From: Hormiphora californensis
Taxonomy: Eukaryota; Ctenophora; Tentaculata; Cydippida; Pleurobrachiidae
Direction: 5' to 3'
Assembly: GCA_020137815.1 (NCBI GenBank)
Contig: CM035356.1
Span: forward strand, 635,001-699,000
Length of the DNA: 64,000 nt
In this document: piece by piece, positions 1-12,069 of the stretch
How positions within the stretch are numbered: position 1 is the first letter of the stretch
How the letters are laid out: the number at the start of each line of letters is the position of its first letter
The notes under the pieces: generated by a model
The model's input: only the letters and a program-made list of their open reading frames with translations
What the model was told of the DNA's origin: nothing
Databases searched by the model: none
Translations under genes and position numbers: made by a program

Positions 1-323
1 ATATACACTATCAGTGTAAATGCAATACTGTGTGTGTTAAATTGAATTTCCCCCATACCCACCCTCGCATCTAGCAACATGCATGTTTTAGACTAGTCTA
101 CACAGGGCAGCAGCATGCCTTTATATCTCACCAGTCTGCACCCGGGGTTATAACTAAAAAACAGCAGCATAAGCGGGGGCGTAATAGCAGCATGGGTAAA
201 ACAGCAGCAGCGGGGTGTAGTAACAGCATGTCTTGGTACACAACTTACATGCAAATATATCAGGTTGACAATTAGAATCAGGGGGTGGTTCACTCTAAAT
301 TAGAGATCTGATAGTTCCACAAC

Positions 324-1804
324 TTATCCAGACATTAAGAGTAGCCACACTAAAATCATAACACATGTCACTGCAGATATAGCACATACTCTTCTTTTCC
401 TGTCATTCCATCTCATCTTATCATCATTCTTATTGAACCATGCAGATGTACGTTTTATTAAACTACTGACACTGCTATTGGGGCTGTCCAAGTTGAATGT
501 TTGGAGAAAGTCTTCCATGGGAGCTTGGAACATGTTTATCTCCAATGGTTTAGAGTGGTAGGCATCCAGTTTAGGTAGGGAGATACCCTGTCAAGTAGTG
601 GTAGAGGAGAAATATTGGGAAAATATTGGGTCCAGTAGTCTGTCGGGCCAATGAGCTCTGAGTAGTTGTGTTACAGGAGATGCCGAGAAACGAATAAATG
701 TTATTTGAGTAGAGTATGAATAGTAGTTTTGGTTCTAATGATGGCATCCAAATTTTAGTTCCTGGCCGAATGACTTTCAAGGAATTCAATTTGTTCCCCT
801 GGCTCCACACCCAAACATCACACACGTATAAAGAGTGTTATTTTGCATAACCCTGGAATGAATTCAAGTAATATTATTTATGAATTATCACACCTCACAC
901 ACACACCTCACTCTCGTATCCCAGCTCAATATCTTCCATGGTCATGTACCTCTAGTATAATATTAGGTTAGAAATACCTCTAACTATATACAGGGTTTAA
1001 TTAGAGCTTTGGGTTTCCAAATGTTGGAAAAGAGAAAGAGATAGATCTAATCACAATGTTAGAAGCTGTATGTGCATTCTGTCAACACTATAACCTACAC
1101 AGTTGACAGTGACCTACCAAAGACTGGAAAAAGTAACTTATATATCTCAGCAGAGAGAATTATTAACTTGACGGATAAACTGTACCTTTTTAAGGGGCAC
1201 GCAAACATGGGCATTTTCCGCTCCTAAACCAAGCTGGTGAAGTGATAATGTCACTGTCGTTATTGTATCATGCTCTGAAACATATACGTGACGTCATGAT
1301 CTTTATAAAAATCACCAAGATTTCAAGTAAAAGTTTTACCCAGTGCTGAAACCCGACTTTTACGTACCTCTTGGGAAAGTTTGAATGACACACCCCGAAT
1401 CATGTCCTTTGATCTTAGAAAGAAGCTCGTTTCTCAACTCCTCGTGGTGCTCATGATGCTCGTGATCATTATCGTGTACTAGAACTACCTGGACAAACGC
1501 ACTGAAATGGAGTCAAGATCAGCGATTTGTTACCGTTCGTAAAAGAAGACGAGGTTGCGATCTAAACTTAACCGGTAGAACTCGGCATCAGAGCACGATT
1601 TGTGATGGGCATTGGCCACTTACGGGTCTTCAGGTGATCTATTCCAACTCCCTGATGCCGCTTTTGTTGGCTGCATCTCCATCTCATCAACTGAAACGAT
1701 CGATACATTAAGAAAGTCGATTTCCGTGTGTTTCTCCCCACCTTTTGGGTACTTGACTCACCCGCAGCCTGGTTTGGAAGGACCTGGACCTCCACTGGTG
1801 ACAT
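324..1804 (-). CDS. Unrecognised tail-anchored, His/Glu-rich protein gene (partial model)
   Basis: Four exons can be read on the minus strand. Exon 1 is 1804-1762 (ATG at 1804, GTGAGT donor). Exon 2 is 1690-1624 (TTTCAG acceptor, GTAAGT donor). Exon 3 is 1501-1368 (TTTCAG acceptor, GTACGT donor). The last exon is 587-324, ending in a stop. Phases between exons 1, 2 and 3 agree exactly (1, 2), which supports a real gene. Exon 3 carries a His/Glu cluster (HDNDHEHHEHHEE) followed by LRNELLSKIKG. The last exon is polar, has a basic patch (WNDRKRRV) and ends in about 18 hydrophobic residues (CAISAVTCVMILVWLLLMSG), which looks like a C-terminal membrane anchor. Exon 3 ends in phase 1 and the last exon opens in phase 0, so at least one exon between 600 and 1367 is missing from this model. 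I do not recognise the family. The His/Glu cluster could bind metal, but that is a guess. Confidence 0.5.
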
Positions 1805-2269
1805 GTCCTCAGTTGACAACCGTGGATAGATACCCAGGGTAGCTCTATTTGTTTACTAACTCCTAGGCTCCGTTGTAAACTAATTAAAACTAGGGCGTTC
1901 CGTGTTTTCACTTTTCACGGTTTTTCGCGCTTTTTTAACAACTTCAAAAGAAGATTTCTTCGATACGAGATCAGATTATCTTTGCACGGCGGAGACAATA
2001 AACACGTAACGCGCGGAGTTCTACAACTTAAAGCGGCATTTCAAACGCGCGCGCTTGAAAAAGTTATTGCCAAAAACAAAACTTCTTTTTCCGGACTTTC
2101 TCGTTTTCAAAGTTTTTTCTTTTTCATTTTTCAGGTCCCTTTGGCGTCCTCACAACTCTTCAGAGGTCACCCGGTCCTTTTTACGGCACCTTTTTTACGG
2201 CACCTTATTTGCCTTTGAGCATACTATGTTTGACTGTTTGTGAGGGGTATGTTGGATTGTTCGAATGGA

Positions 2270-2680
2270 CTGACACCATTTTATGTTGATAAACATTCAT
2301 TCATAAACATTCATAAATAAATTAAGCATTGTACACAAAGTTTCAGCTCAAAAAGAGCTAACACTCAGACACCAAAAGGAATCGGGTTTTAATGGGCAGC
2401 CAAACAACATAGAAAAGCAAAACACCCCTGAATGATTTACTCTCTGAAAACACTCGGATCGTTTCTCCAATCCAACAGGGAGTTACTGTTCTGAACACTA
2501 TACCCACGAACCGGTGGCTGGTCAGGGATGGTGGACAGATATTTACCGAGCGACTGCTTTAGCTCGAGTAGGGAAGCTGAAGATCTCACTACCCGAGGCA
2601 CTGCATTCCATAACTGAGCTCCTTTTACGCCGAATGATGAGTCATAGGGGCCAGAGATGGATTTTTGGGCCATATATAGT
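2270..2680 (-). mobile_element. 5'-truncated CR1-like non-LTR retrotransposon, 3' end only
   Basis: On the minus strand, 2673-2437 encodes a C-terminal piece that aligns by eye with the end of the full-length ORF2 at 22.5 kb: the same AxLWNxxP block, then PDxPPVxGYS and a terminal DW. Only the last ~75 residues remain, so this is a 5'-truncated copy, the usual outcome of incomplete reverse transcription. Its 3' UTR runs to about 2290 and ends in a short tandem repeat (TTTATGAATG-type units on the minus strand), comparable to the TTTATCAAG repeat at the end of the full-length element. Sequence divergence suggests a different, older subfamily. It is not a functional gene. Confidence 0.75.
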
Positions 2681-3968
2681 ATATTATATGAAGTATATAT
2701 TATATGAAGTATACTCGACCAAAACGCGGAGTTTTTACGTCAGCCGACCCGAAACCTGATTAAATTTGGCCACCCGCTGGTCTCAGGGCCTCCAAATATG
2801 TCAAAATATGTCTGAGTTGTCATTTGGGGTCATTTAGACCTTTTAATTACATGTAATTACCCTATAATTACATGTAATTACATTTTAATTACATGTAATT
2901 ACTTCCAATTACATTCCAATTACTTCAGCCACTCGAGAGCTTTCGAACGCACCCTAGAACACCTTTCTACTCCTTCTAATTGCCGAGTTCTGTATACCCC
3001 TTATTTTGACTGTTTTTCGCGTCCTACCCCTTATAGGTTTGGGTATGGCCATCGCCACACCCCCTATACGTCGCGGGACCTCGAGACCTTTCCAACGAGC
3101 CATAGAACACCTCTCTACTACTTCAGGGGGCTTCAAAACTTTCACTCTAAAAATATCTATGGTTTATGGTTATGGTTTACCTCGACCAAAACGCGGAGTT
3201 TTTACGTCAGCCGACCCGAAACCGGATTAAATTTGGCCACCCGCTTGTCTCAGGGCCTCCAAAGATGTCAAAATATGTCTGAATTGTCATTTGAGGTCAT
3301 TTGGACCTTTTAATTACATGTAATTACCCTATAATTACATGTAATTACATTTTAATTACATGTAATTACTTCCAATTACATTCCAATTACTTCAGCACCT
3401 CGAGAGCTTTCGAACGCACCCTAGAACACCTTTCTACTCCTTCTAATTGCCGAGTTCTGTATACCCCTTATTTTGACTGTTTTTCGCGTCCTACCCCTTA
3501 TAGGTTTGGGTATGGCCATCGCCACACCCCCTATACGTCGCGGGACCTCGAGACCTTTCCAACGAGCCATAGAACACCTCTCTACTACTTCAGCGGGCTT
3601 CAAAACTTTCACTCTAAAAATATCTATGGTTATGGTTTATGGTTATGGTTTATGGTTATGGTTATGGTTTTTTTTCATCTGGTATTAAGGGCCTGTCGGC
3701 TCGGCCCCGTTGTTTTAGTTTTAGGGGGGATGTTTTAGTGGGGATGGGTTGAGTTTGGGTTATATTCGGGTCGGGGGGCCTTACCAGGCCCCGAATGGTT
3801 ATGGTTATGGTTATGGTTATGGTTTTTTTTTCATCTGGTATTAAGGGCCTGTCGGCTCGGCCCCGTTGTTTTAGTTTTAGGGGGGATGTTTTAGTGGGGA
3901 TGGGTTGAGTTTGGGTTATATTCGGGTCGGGGGGCCTTGCCAGGCCCCGAATATATTATATGAAGTAT
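2681..3968. repeat. Composite tandem repeat block flanked by a 16-bp direct repeat
   Basis: A 16-bp motif ATATTATATGAAGTAT occurs twice in tandem at 2681-2712 and again at 3953-3968. Between them lie two head-to-tail copies of a 467-bp unit (starting at 2714 and 3181), which contains clustered TAATTACATG microrepeats. After these come TTATGG-type hexamer runs and two copies of a 156-bp unit (starting with a T-run and CATCTGG near 3676 and 3832). Open frames here are byproducts of the repetition. The block looks like an inserted non-autonomous element that later duplicated internally. The class is unknown. Confidence 0.7.
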
Positions 3969-4002
3969 ATTACAAAGTTAGAACGTAAAATAGATGATAT
4001 AC

Positions 4003-4218
4003 TCGGATTTTTTGAAACTGTCACCCCCCTGAAATAACAAAATTTGTCATATCTCCGGTTCCTGATAAGATAGAGACTTAAAATTTGGAGGTTCGGAAGA
4101 ACTTAGCAAGATCTTCGTAACTTCCAAATTTCAAGTCTCTATCTCATCAGGAACCGGACTTATGGTCATTTAAACAAATTTGAAAACTCTAGGGGGGTGA
4201 CAGTTTCAAAAAATCCGA
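4003..4218. mobile_element. 216-bp inverted-repeat (MITE-like) element
   Basis: The ends are mirror images: TCGGATTTTTTGAAACTGTC followed by ACCCCCCT at the left, and the reverse complement at the right. Inner arms also pair (the CTGATAAGATAGAGACTT region against AAGTCTCTATCTCATCAG), so most of the 216 bp can fold back. I see no coding capacity. I could not identify a clear target-site duplication, so the transposon family is open. Confidence 0.7.
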
Positions 4219-5311
4219 TTTTAGTTGGAATAAATATATATTCTTTATTTTTAAATTCATTGCATTGGACACAGCCCACAGGCTTGAAATGCACTCAGTA
4301 CAGGGTGCAGCCCTGGATGTGTTCAAAGTTCGCATGATGAAATGGGTGAAGGGGATCTAGCTGAGTGGTAGCTTTTAATGTCCTTGTTTTGCTAAAAAAC
4401 GGGTTTATTTTAGGATGGAATAATGCGACCTTATATCACGGACATCCATCTACACTGGCTTGTCGCAACTTTCACTTTTAACCCAACCACCCCTGCTGTA
4501 CACAACACTCTTCCTACCGCAACCAGTAAGTTAAAATTCTGGGAGAATTCAAAAATCCCTGATATCAATATTAGAATCAAACTAAAAGTTATAATATGCC
4601 TCTATTATAGAGGACCGACTTTGTAAGTTCATTCAATCGGTGGCCAGTTGGCTCCATGCTTACATATCTCTTTCACCGATAGTGGTTAGATGTTAAATAC
4701 CACTACTTTTGATACAATATATCACATTGTTCACACCGCCCTTTATTTCATGACTGGAATGGTAAAGAGCACTTTCCAGGACTAGCTGGTACATATTGGG
4801 AAGCATTGCTTTTAACACTCCTCCTCCGTTTATATATCACCAGTACCATGCCCTTTACTTCTGTTTAGCTCGCTTGTGACTGTCACGGCTTGTTGCAGTT
4901 GTGTGGGATCTTGTCTGCTAATGTCTCTACAACAAGCAATGTTTTAACACATCCCACCACCACCACTACACAACAACCTTCCTATCACTTTTAAATATCT
5001 ATATTGGTCCTTCTTCTCTTTATCATTCACTATCATAATCCCACTCTGTCTTGGATACGGAATATAATGGAGGCGGCTTGCCCTCTGTCGGATCGGATAA
5101 TGGAAATATTGGAAATAACATGTTGTACATGTAGCCGCGTAATGAGTGATGGTTAGACACATTGAGATTAGTAGGAACATCGTGGGCGCTCTAACTCACT
5201 TTCTTATGTTTCATGTCTGACACCAGCCCCCTCCTCCCACGCTCCCTCTTCTAAGAAGGACCTGTCCAAATCTGATGCATAATTCAAATTAATTCATGTT
5301 CCTTCTCTCAG
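4219..5311. other. Intergenic stretch without a supported gene
   Basis: No open frame here has exon-like flanks or recognisable protein. The one local signal is GGGGATCTAGCTGAGTGGTAGC near 4353-4374, which resembles a tRNA 5' half with an A box. No B box follows within 60 bp, so no tRNA is called. Confidence 0.4.
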
Positions 5312-5465
5312 CAATTCAAGCAGAGGAGGATCACCTGAGGAAGTCAGATAAGCGTGCACTCCGGGAACGTATTAAATCAGAACCAGGGGCAAACCTAACA
5401 CCAAGTCATCGGATTATTCTGGCACGGAGCCCAACTTCTCGTTCTTCTTCTTCTTCTTCAGCAAG
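5312..5465 (+). CDS. Candidate internal exon, charged then Ser-rich
   Basis: A TTCTCTCAG acceptor precedes 5312 and a GTAACT donor follows 5465. One frame is open throughout (phase 1 in, phase 2 out): an acidic and basic helix-like stretch (AEEDHLRKSDKRALRERIKS), a short linker, then a serine run ending SSSSSSA. The high charge resembles the exon that starts at 6405, so it may be an upstream exon of the same gene. I could not connect them in phase, and no start codon exon was found. The Ser run may simply reflect a TTC microsatellite. Confidence 0.3.
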
Positions 5466-6404
5466 GTAACTATCAGTTCTGGTAACTGTTATTATTTCTG
5501 GGAAGATTATTAACTGTGTCCGACGTCAATCGCCCTGTTGTAATCTGGTCAACTAGTTGAATAGAGGCGTAACACACTTCTCACACACTTCTCACATATG
5601 ATGGAAGCAATTGCAGTCAGAATTCCACATCATAGACTGGGAGAAAAAGAGAGAAGCATGTAGAGGGAGAGAGATGGGAAGAGAGAGGGGAAGAGACTGA
5701 GGGGAGAGAGAGGGGGGAGAAAGAGAGAACATATATATTGACAGGAGCTATGGGATGGTAAAAGTTACCACCATGTTTGGCAATAATTGTCTGGATTTTC
5801 AGGACAATCTCTGCCTGAACAATGAGTCCACCACACCCCAGCTGTCTAATAGGATGACGGTAAGACGGTGTCTGATTGTGGTTTTTGACAACCCTGTGTG
5901 TGTCTTCTTGTGTTCCTTTACTTCAATTGATGTTTTTATTTTCGTCTGGTGATTTTTGTGTGTGAGACACCCACTCCTTTTCTTTTGTTACGTCACAATT
6001 TATGTGTTTTTGCAGCATGCAGCTCATTGCAAGATTTCCTCTTTATTTATACGTTGAAATAATTTCCACAGTACTCAGTCTCACACTTTTTGTGCTGTTT
6101 AGTCATAGCTTTTACCACCAAAACAAACACGATTCCACGCACATACACATTGCTCGCACCCAGACTTCCGCATCTCTCTCCCTCTCTTTCTATCTCTCAT
6201 ACTCTCTCTTTCTCTCTGCGTGTCTCTCTCTTTCTTTCTCTCTCTCTCTCTCTCCCTCTTTTCTCTCTCACTCTCTTTGCCTTTTTCTCCCTGTCTTCAT
6301 TTCTCTTTGCAGAGCTGGTCGTGTTGTTACATTCTTCCTTTCCTCTTGAATTATATCTGATTTTACTCCATATTCCTCTTTATTCCATTAGTTTTTGTAG
6401 CATT

Positions 6405-7875
6405 ATGTCGGAAGAAGATAATGTGGAGACCGCTCCAGCTGAGGGTGGGGTCGTGGAAGAGAACATGAAATCTGGAGGGGAAGAAGGAGATGAATCTGCT
6501 GAAAGTACCCATGACTCGAACGGTGAAAACCTTGAAAAGAAAACCGATAAGAAAGATGTATCTCGAGTTGAAAATGTAATAGAAGCTGAGACGATATGCA
6601 ATCAAAAGAATGAAAAAGAGGGGAACCAGGAAAAAGACGCTGGCAAAGGAGAACCAGAGAAAGAAGATGAAGAACCAGGGACAGATGGAAATGACGGAAA
6701 TAAAGAAGAAGGTACAGATGCTGAAAAAGAGGATGAGAATGAAGAAAAGAAGAAAGAAGACAGCATTAGGGATCCCAAAAAGGAAGAAGCAGACAAAAAG
6801 GAGAAGGAAGATCACAAAGAAGATGAGGGGAGGGAAAATAATGATGAAGATGAGAAGAAGAAACAGTTTAAAAGCCAGTTGAGTAACATGATCATTGTTC
6901 CTCGCGGCCAGGACCCTCCTTCCAATAACTCTCAGGCCCAGGAAGAGGAGGCTGCTGAAGAATTGGAGAAATGGGAAGAAAAAGAGGACACAGAAGAGAA
7001 ACCAGGACATCAAAAAAAGGGAAAAGGTAATAAAGCTCGAGATGATCATCTTGCTATGCTCCCTCTTTTTCTTTCTCAATCCTATTCATTTTGCTGTCTG
7101 TTTGCATGATTAGTGGTCAAGTTAGGTGGGTCTCGTCGGTGGCATTAACCACACATGCTACTTAGACATGCCACCTACCGTGGCGATGTTGTTGAAAAGT
7201 TAATGAAATTGACCGCAACTTGAAAAGAACAGATCTGATTTGTCTGTTTGTTTGTCAGTGTCTCGAAACCAAATACCAATGCCAACGCACCCGGCAACAT
7301 ACAAACGACCCCTCCCAGTTCCCGGACCCCTCTTATAGTACATAACTATTTTAACCATGTTCTCGTCTGAGTATTTGACACGACAGCAGCACATGTATCG
7401 TGTGGTACTTTGTACGGATAGCAGCACATATCTCCATCGCAACTAACGTACTTGGCGTGTACAACTGCAGTATACCACTAAATAATAGTAGACATCTTCA
7501 CATAATTCATCTTCACCCCCTGCCGGCCTGTCAGATCAGTGATGTGATCCCACTGGGGTGGTACCTCACATTGTGCAGGAGGGAGGAGGAACATGACATG
7601 TACCAATATAATGAGGCTTGTTTTAGCGATGATTGATAATGCAATGATATTGTCAACAGGTGTATAGTATGCAAATTGCAAAATACAGAATCAGAAAAAA
7701 CGGTCATGTGTCCTAAATCCTGATAACTTTGTGATAAGCTTCCTTTAGCTGCCGACATGTGCTAAGTATAACAGCTGAGAGAAAGCATCTCTCTATCTCC
7801 CTGTATCTCTCTCTCTCTCTCTCTATCTCTGTCTCTCTATCTCGCTCTGTCTCTCTCTCTCTCTCTGTCTCTCTC

Positions 7876-7935
<60 letters not shown>

Positions 7936-10163
7936 ATTCCTATCCTGGGAGAAGAAGGGGAGTTGTATGTATTCAATTCTAAGATGGCCTATCGGTCTTT
8001 CTCTCTCTCAAGCTCTCAAATCCAGTCGTTCTCACTCACACACTTCTTCTTTTTTCACTCTTCCTCCCTCTCTCTCACTCTTAGTTTAGTGTGTCCTTCC
8101 TTCCCCTGTCATTGCTCGTACATCAGCTAGTCAGATCTCTCTCTTCCTCGCTTCCCTTCCTCATAAAAAGGTAGGTTGGTCTCTATAAATAAAGGGTTAT
8201 CTAAATGCTAATTTACTATTCATTTTGATGCTTGCATGCTCTACTAGATCATCCTATGCCGATAGTTCAATGCAAAATATATCCTACAGTCTACTTTTAC
8301 TCCGTCTCTGAATAAGAATATTATACAGTGGTATAGTAGCTAGGTTGCTTAATGGGTAGCGCCTAGCGGTTTTTGCAGGATGCAGGTAAAGGTATACCCA
8401 AATAAGGATGCAGCAAGGATAACAATCAATGTATGCTTATTTGGTGACGCAGACGGGATGAAAATCATTGACCTACACGTCACATGTTTGTTGCTGATTT
8501 TTACACCTTTATATGAAGTGTCTAGATATCTTTTCATCTCTTTCTCTCTCTCTCTTTCTCTCTCTCTCTCTCACTCTCTCTCTCTTCCTTCTATGACGAG
8601 TGGTAGTTTTGTCACCTGCTCAACAGACAACTTCAATTTAGATACTTTAGCAGTTCTGTATTTTGTATACTTTGCTACACAAATCATTCTGCTTTATAAG
8701 CCAGTTGGTATCTAGCTACCCAGTCGTTTTGTCTCTAATTTGTAAATTCGTGGAATCCAATATCTCATCGTATTATACTTTTTGCCTACTACTACTAGTT
8801 AAACAGATGATAGCCATGCAAGGTATATTGAGTGTTTTTTCAAGCCTTCTGTTCCTCCTGCTGCAGATGTGTGATACAATTTTCATGCTCTACTCCTCTC
8901 TCTATCCACCTTTCTCTGCTTCTCTCTCTGTTCCTCACACAATCTCACACTTCTCTCACACAATCTCTAAGAGAGATAGTACTCTGCTTGTCACATGATA
9001 ACATAGTATATTAAAACTAAAAACAATATCCGATAATATTGATGCATAACAAGTTGCCGGTCAGGTGGGGTACGCTTATAACTTTGACATTCTTTATGAC
9101 TCATAACTATAACTCGCCGACATAGGCTCGATTTGAAGCTTTTCTCATGCGATATCCACTATGTCGGGGAGACAAGAGAGAGAGCAGTATTTTGTATGGT
9201 CTATTCAGTGCAAACAATAATGATTCATAGTGATACATGCAGCTGTCCAATAGACATGTTTGTCCATCAAATAATGTCAAAATATCTTTCCATTCTATCC
9301 TATGTCATCTTCAACTAAATTAAATACACAAACCCCAACCCCCCACGATATTAGGCCCCAAATGTTCCTCTTTTCAGTAAGGTTCTTAATTTCCACAGTT
9401 CAAAACTGTTCTGCTCTACTGATTTCATTCAATTAATTCATCCTCGATGAGCTCAATTCATTGTACAGACTGCACAAAACAAGAATTATTTAACTGTGAA
9501 TGAATGAATGGTGCAGCATCGGAAAAAAGTTGTGCATGAGTGAAATATTATGTACTGCACGTGTGTGTCTCTCTCTCTTCCACTCTTCCACTCTTTCTCG
9601 CTATGAATTGCTTGAAAGATGGGTGGGGAGTGAACTAACAGAATTATCTCACTAACCCTACCCTCTCCCTTTCAGATTCGGACATGTTTTTCAAAGGTCT
9701 CTTTTCGAAGGGTAAAGACCAGCCAGACCAGGCTCATGGATCCAGCGAACAACAACACAGCTCCCCGAGCAAGAAACCAGGATTCCAGCTATTTAGATCA
9801 GTCAGGAAGGCTTATAACAAAATGAAGAAGGGTGGAAACAGCAGACCCTCCTCGTCACCAATGCCCAAGATTCTAGAGGGGTTAGATGAGGATTTGGAGC
9901 CCGCTGCTGTTGTTATTGATGTTAGAAAGGGAAGGACAAGAGGGCCACAGGGTCGGAAGCGGCTCTCTCACAGGCCATTCTCTACAGTATCACTAGATAT
10001 TGATCTAGTGGCCGAATGTGAGAAAGATGAGGGTGAGGAGAAAGAGATAGAGGTCACAAAACCCATCTCACCAGTGGACAATGAATTAACAGTAGACAGT
10101 AGTGATGGTGCCAGGGCCGTGGCCCCATCGGGGGGAGATAGTGGGGGCAAGGATTCAGACTGA
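6405..10163 (+). CDS. Highly charged disordered protein, two exons, about 369 residues
   Basis: Exon 1 is 6405-7026 (ATG at 6405, donor AAAAG/GTAATA) and exon 2 is 9676-10163 (acceptor CCCTTTCAG, stop TGA). The phases match (1 to 1) and the total is 1,110 nt. Exon 1 encodes about 207 residues made almost wholly of Glu, Lys, Asp, Asn and Gly, with a more hydrophobic island (SQLSNMIIVPRGQ). Exon 2 opens with MFFKGLFSKGK, then FQLFRSVRKAYNKMKKGG (a basic amphipathic stretch), then a Ser-rich and acidic tail. No enzyme fold is visible. The protein is probably disordered, perhaps with a membrane-surface or partner-binding basic patch. The 2.65-kb intron carries CT microsatellites. An open frame extends upstream of 6405 into a CT-rich stretch, but I prefer the internal ATG because that upstream part is low complexity. 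The family is not recognised. Confidence 0.5.
7027..9675. other. Intron with long CT microsatellites
   Basis: This is the intron of the charged-protein gene. It holds CT/CTCTGT runs at about 7795-7934 (the last ~56 bp almost pure CT) and 8540-8585. No exon with convincing flanks was found. Ser/Leu-rich translations here come from the CT runs. Confidence 0.5.
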
Positions 10164-12069
10164 GAATGAAACTTTTTTGTACCAACATATGCTTTTGAGA
10201 GTGAGCCAGTTTTTCACGTTTATTTTTCCCTGTATAGCGATATGATATCGCGTAATATGCGATGTGAGATATTGTTACATTTTGTTGCTTTTTCAAAATT
10301 CGTTTCATCTCCTTTTCTCTGGTATAAAATGGACCCCTACTTTACATGCAATGATGCTCCGGACCTCTGTATCAAATCAGGGAGCTGCATAGAGAGAGGG
10401 TCGAGCAAGCTGTAACCTGGTAATGACCTCTCAGCTTCCCCTCCCTCCTGCACTAGGAGGTTGTAACGCGCGGTGCATTCAGCCTGACTGGAGTGGCAGT
10501 GTGAGCATCTGCTGCGACAGCCGCACCGCGCGTAGGGTGGTCCAACCTCTGACGCGCGGCGTCCCGGAACAACAGCTGCAATTCTGTCTGGCGGCACGGG
10601 GGATCAACCCAGAAAGCTGCAATTCGGACAATCTGGAGGTGTTATGTATACATCGGGACAGGATAGCGAGCTACCAGGAACATCTGGACATGCTATGAAT
10701 TACAAGCAGTCTCGAGAGTCGAGACCAATAGAGCACCCTCTTTTTCAGTTGACTCAACGGTTAACAACTGGGTTAACCTCTCATTAGAATGAAACTGAGT
10801 TTCTTGGCCCTGTCTGGCGGCACTAGACCCCGATTTGATTCTCAGACCCCGATTTGATTCTCAGACCTCAGTGCGCTGAGATGTGGCCGCGGCGCCAGAA
10901 GTGGGAAGTCTTGGCCAGAAAGGAGACATTCGACAAACTTCCAGCATCAACAGAAACATTGCATGATGCCATCTTGCAAGATATGCAATGTTTCTGTCTC
11001 ATTGTCAGTGCGATGATTCTCATTTCCTGCTACAGATTCGAATGGTGGCGCGCACAACAAATGCTAACAATACCAGCGCGTGATTGGCCTGCCACCTCCG
11101 CGCCTTACATTCAGTTACCCAAACTTGTTCCTTCTTACAGCTGCAGTTTACCAAATTCTCTGACAGATCACAAAATGTGACAGTCTTTTCTAGATAATTG
11201 AAGACGCTTCTACCACGAAATGATTTACCACTTACGATGTCCTGTAAATGACCAAATAATCGTGTATCATAAGTGAGGGGACATATTTTCATTAATCAAG
11301 ATGTATTGTATGGCTATCGTTACAAAATCACGTTACAAAATCTCTCTCTTTCTCTGCTTGGTTGGTTGAGCAACCAACAAAAACAATGTATCTCTATCAC
11401 ATTCAAGCAAAAAAAAAAACTTTGTACTTACACACGGACATACACAACAAGTGAGGTGGAGAGATATAGAGCAGAAGGGTGCGAGGTAAGGCATCATAAT
11501 AATAATATAGGGTGGTTTAGTTTTGCTATACAAAACGATTTTACACATAAACAGCCAGCAGCTAAGTATAGAACAATAACTGCTTATCAGGCCTTCCCCC
11601 TCTCCCCCTTTAATTGGGGCGCCTAGGAAGGTCATAATGACAATTCGAATTCCTCTCAAGAGAAAAAGGGAAAACCTGACAAGATGTAGCAGCAGTAGCA
11701 ATATTATATGCCCCAAACAAAACAACGAAATGCTAAAAAATAATATGGATATATGGATATGGGTCAGAGAAAGTGAACACGGGCTTTTTCTTAATTTCTA
11801 ATGTCACTCAAATTATATTTCCCTCTTTTACATAAAAAGGCTGGAGAGAGACATTGCAAAAAAACAAATTTCTCATGTCTTTTGGATGATTTTGGGGGGA
11901 AAACACAAAAAATTCACTCACACTCACACAGAAAACCTCACATTTTCCCTGGTTTTCACGGACAAGAATATACACACGAACACGAGAACTATATAATTGA
12001 AATGATAGACAGAGTGACACTCTGTAATTGAGTAGTACCTCAGTAAACACAGAAAAACACACCCTCCAT
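10164..12069. other. Intergenic stretch without a supported gene
   Basis: It includes a CpG-rich patch (10455-10565, several GCGCG) and an imperfect ~22-bp tandem duplication with core CCCCGATTTGATTCTCAG near 10826-10866. The open frames lack recognisable protein or exon flanks. The 3' UTR of the minus-strand ACTR2 gene should lie just below 12070. Confidence 0.4.

Noticed and set aside
3150-3820. TTATGG hexamer runs as telomere-like repeats
   Set aside because: Not the animal TTAGGG repeat, short, and embedded in an interspersed composite repeat.
6090-6404. Upstream extension of the acidic exon (Ser/Leu-rich leader)
   Set aside because: Derived from a CT microsatellite; the ATG at 6405 gives a coherent acidic start.
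7713-8130. Ser/Leu and Arg/Glu-rich open frames at 7.7-8.1 kb
   Set aside because: Both strands of a CT dinucleotide run inside an intron.
10423-11180. Open frames in the CpG-rich patch
   Set aside because: No recognisable domains and no splice-linked partner exons.
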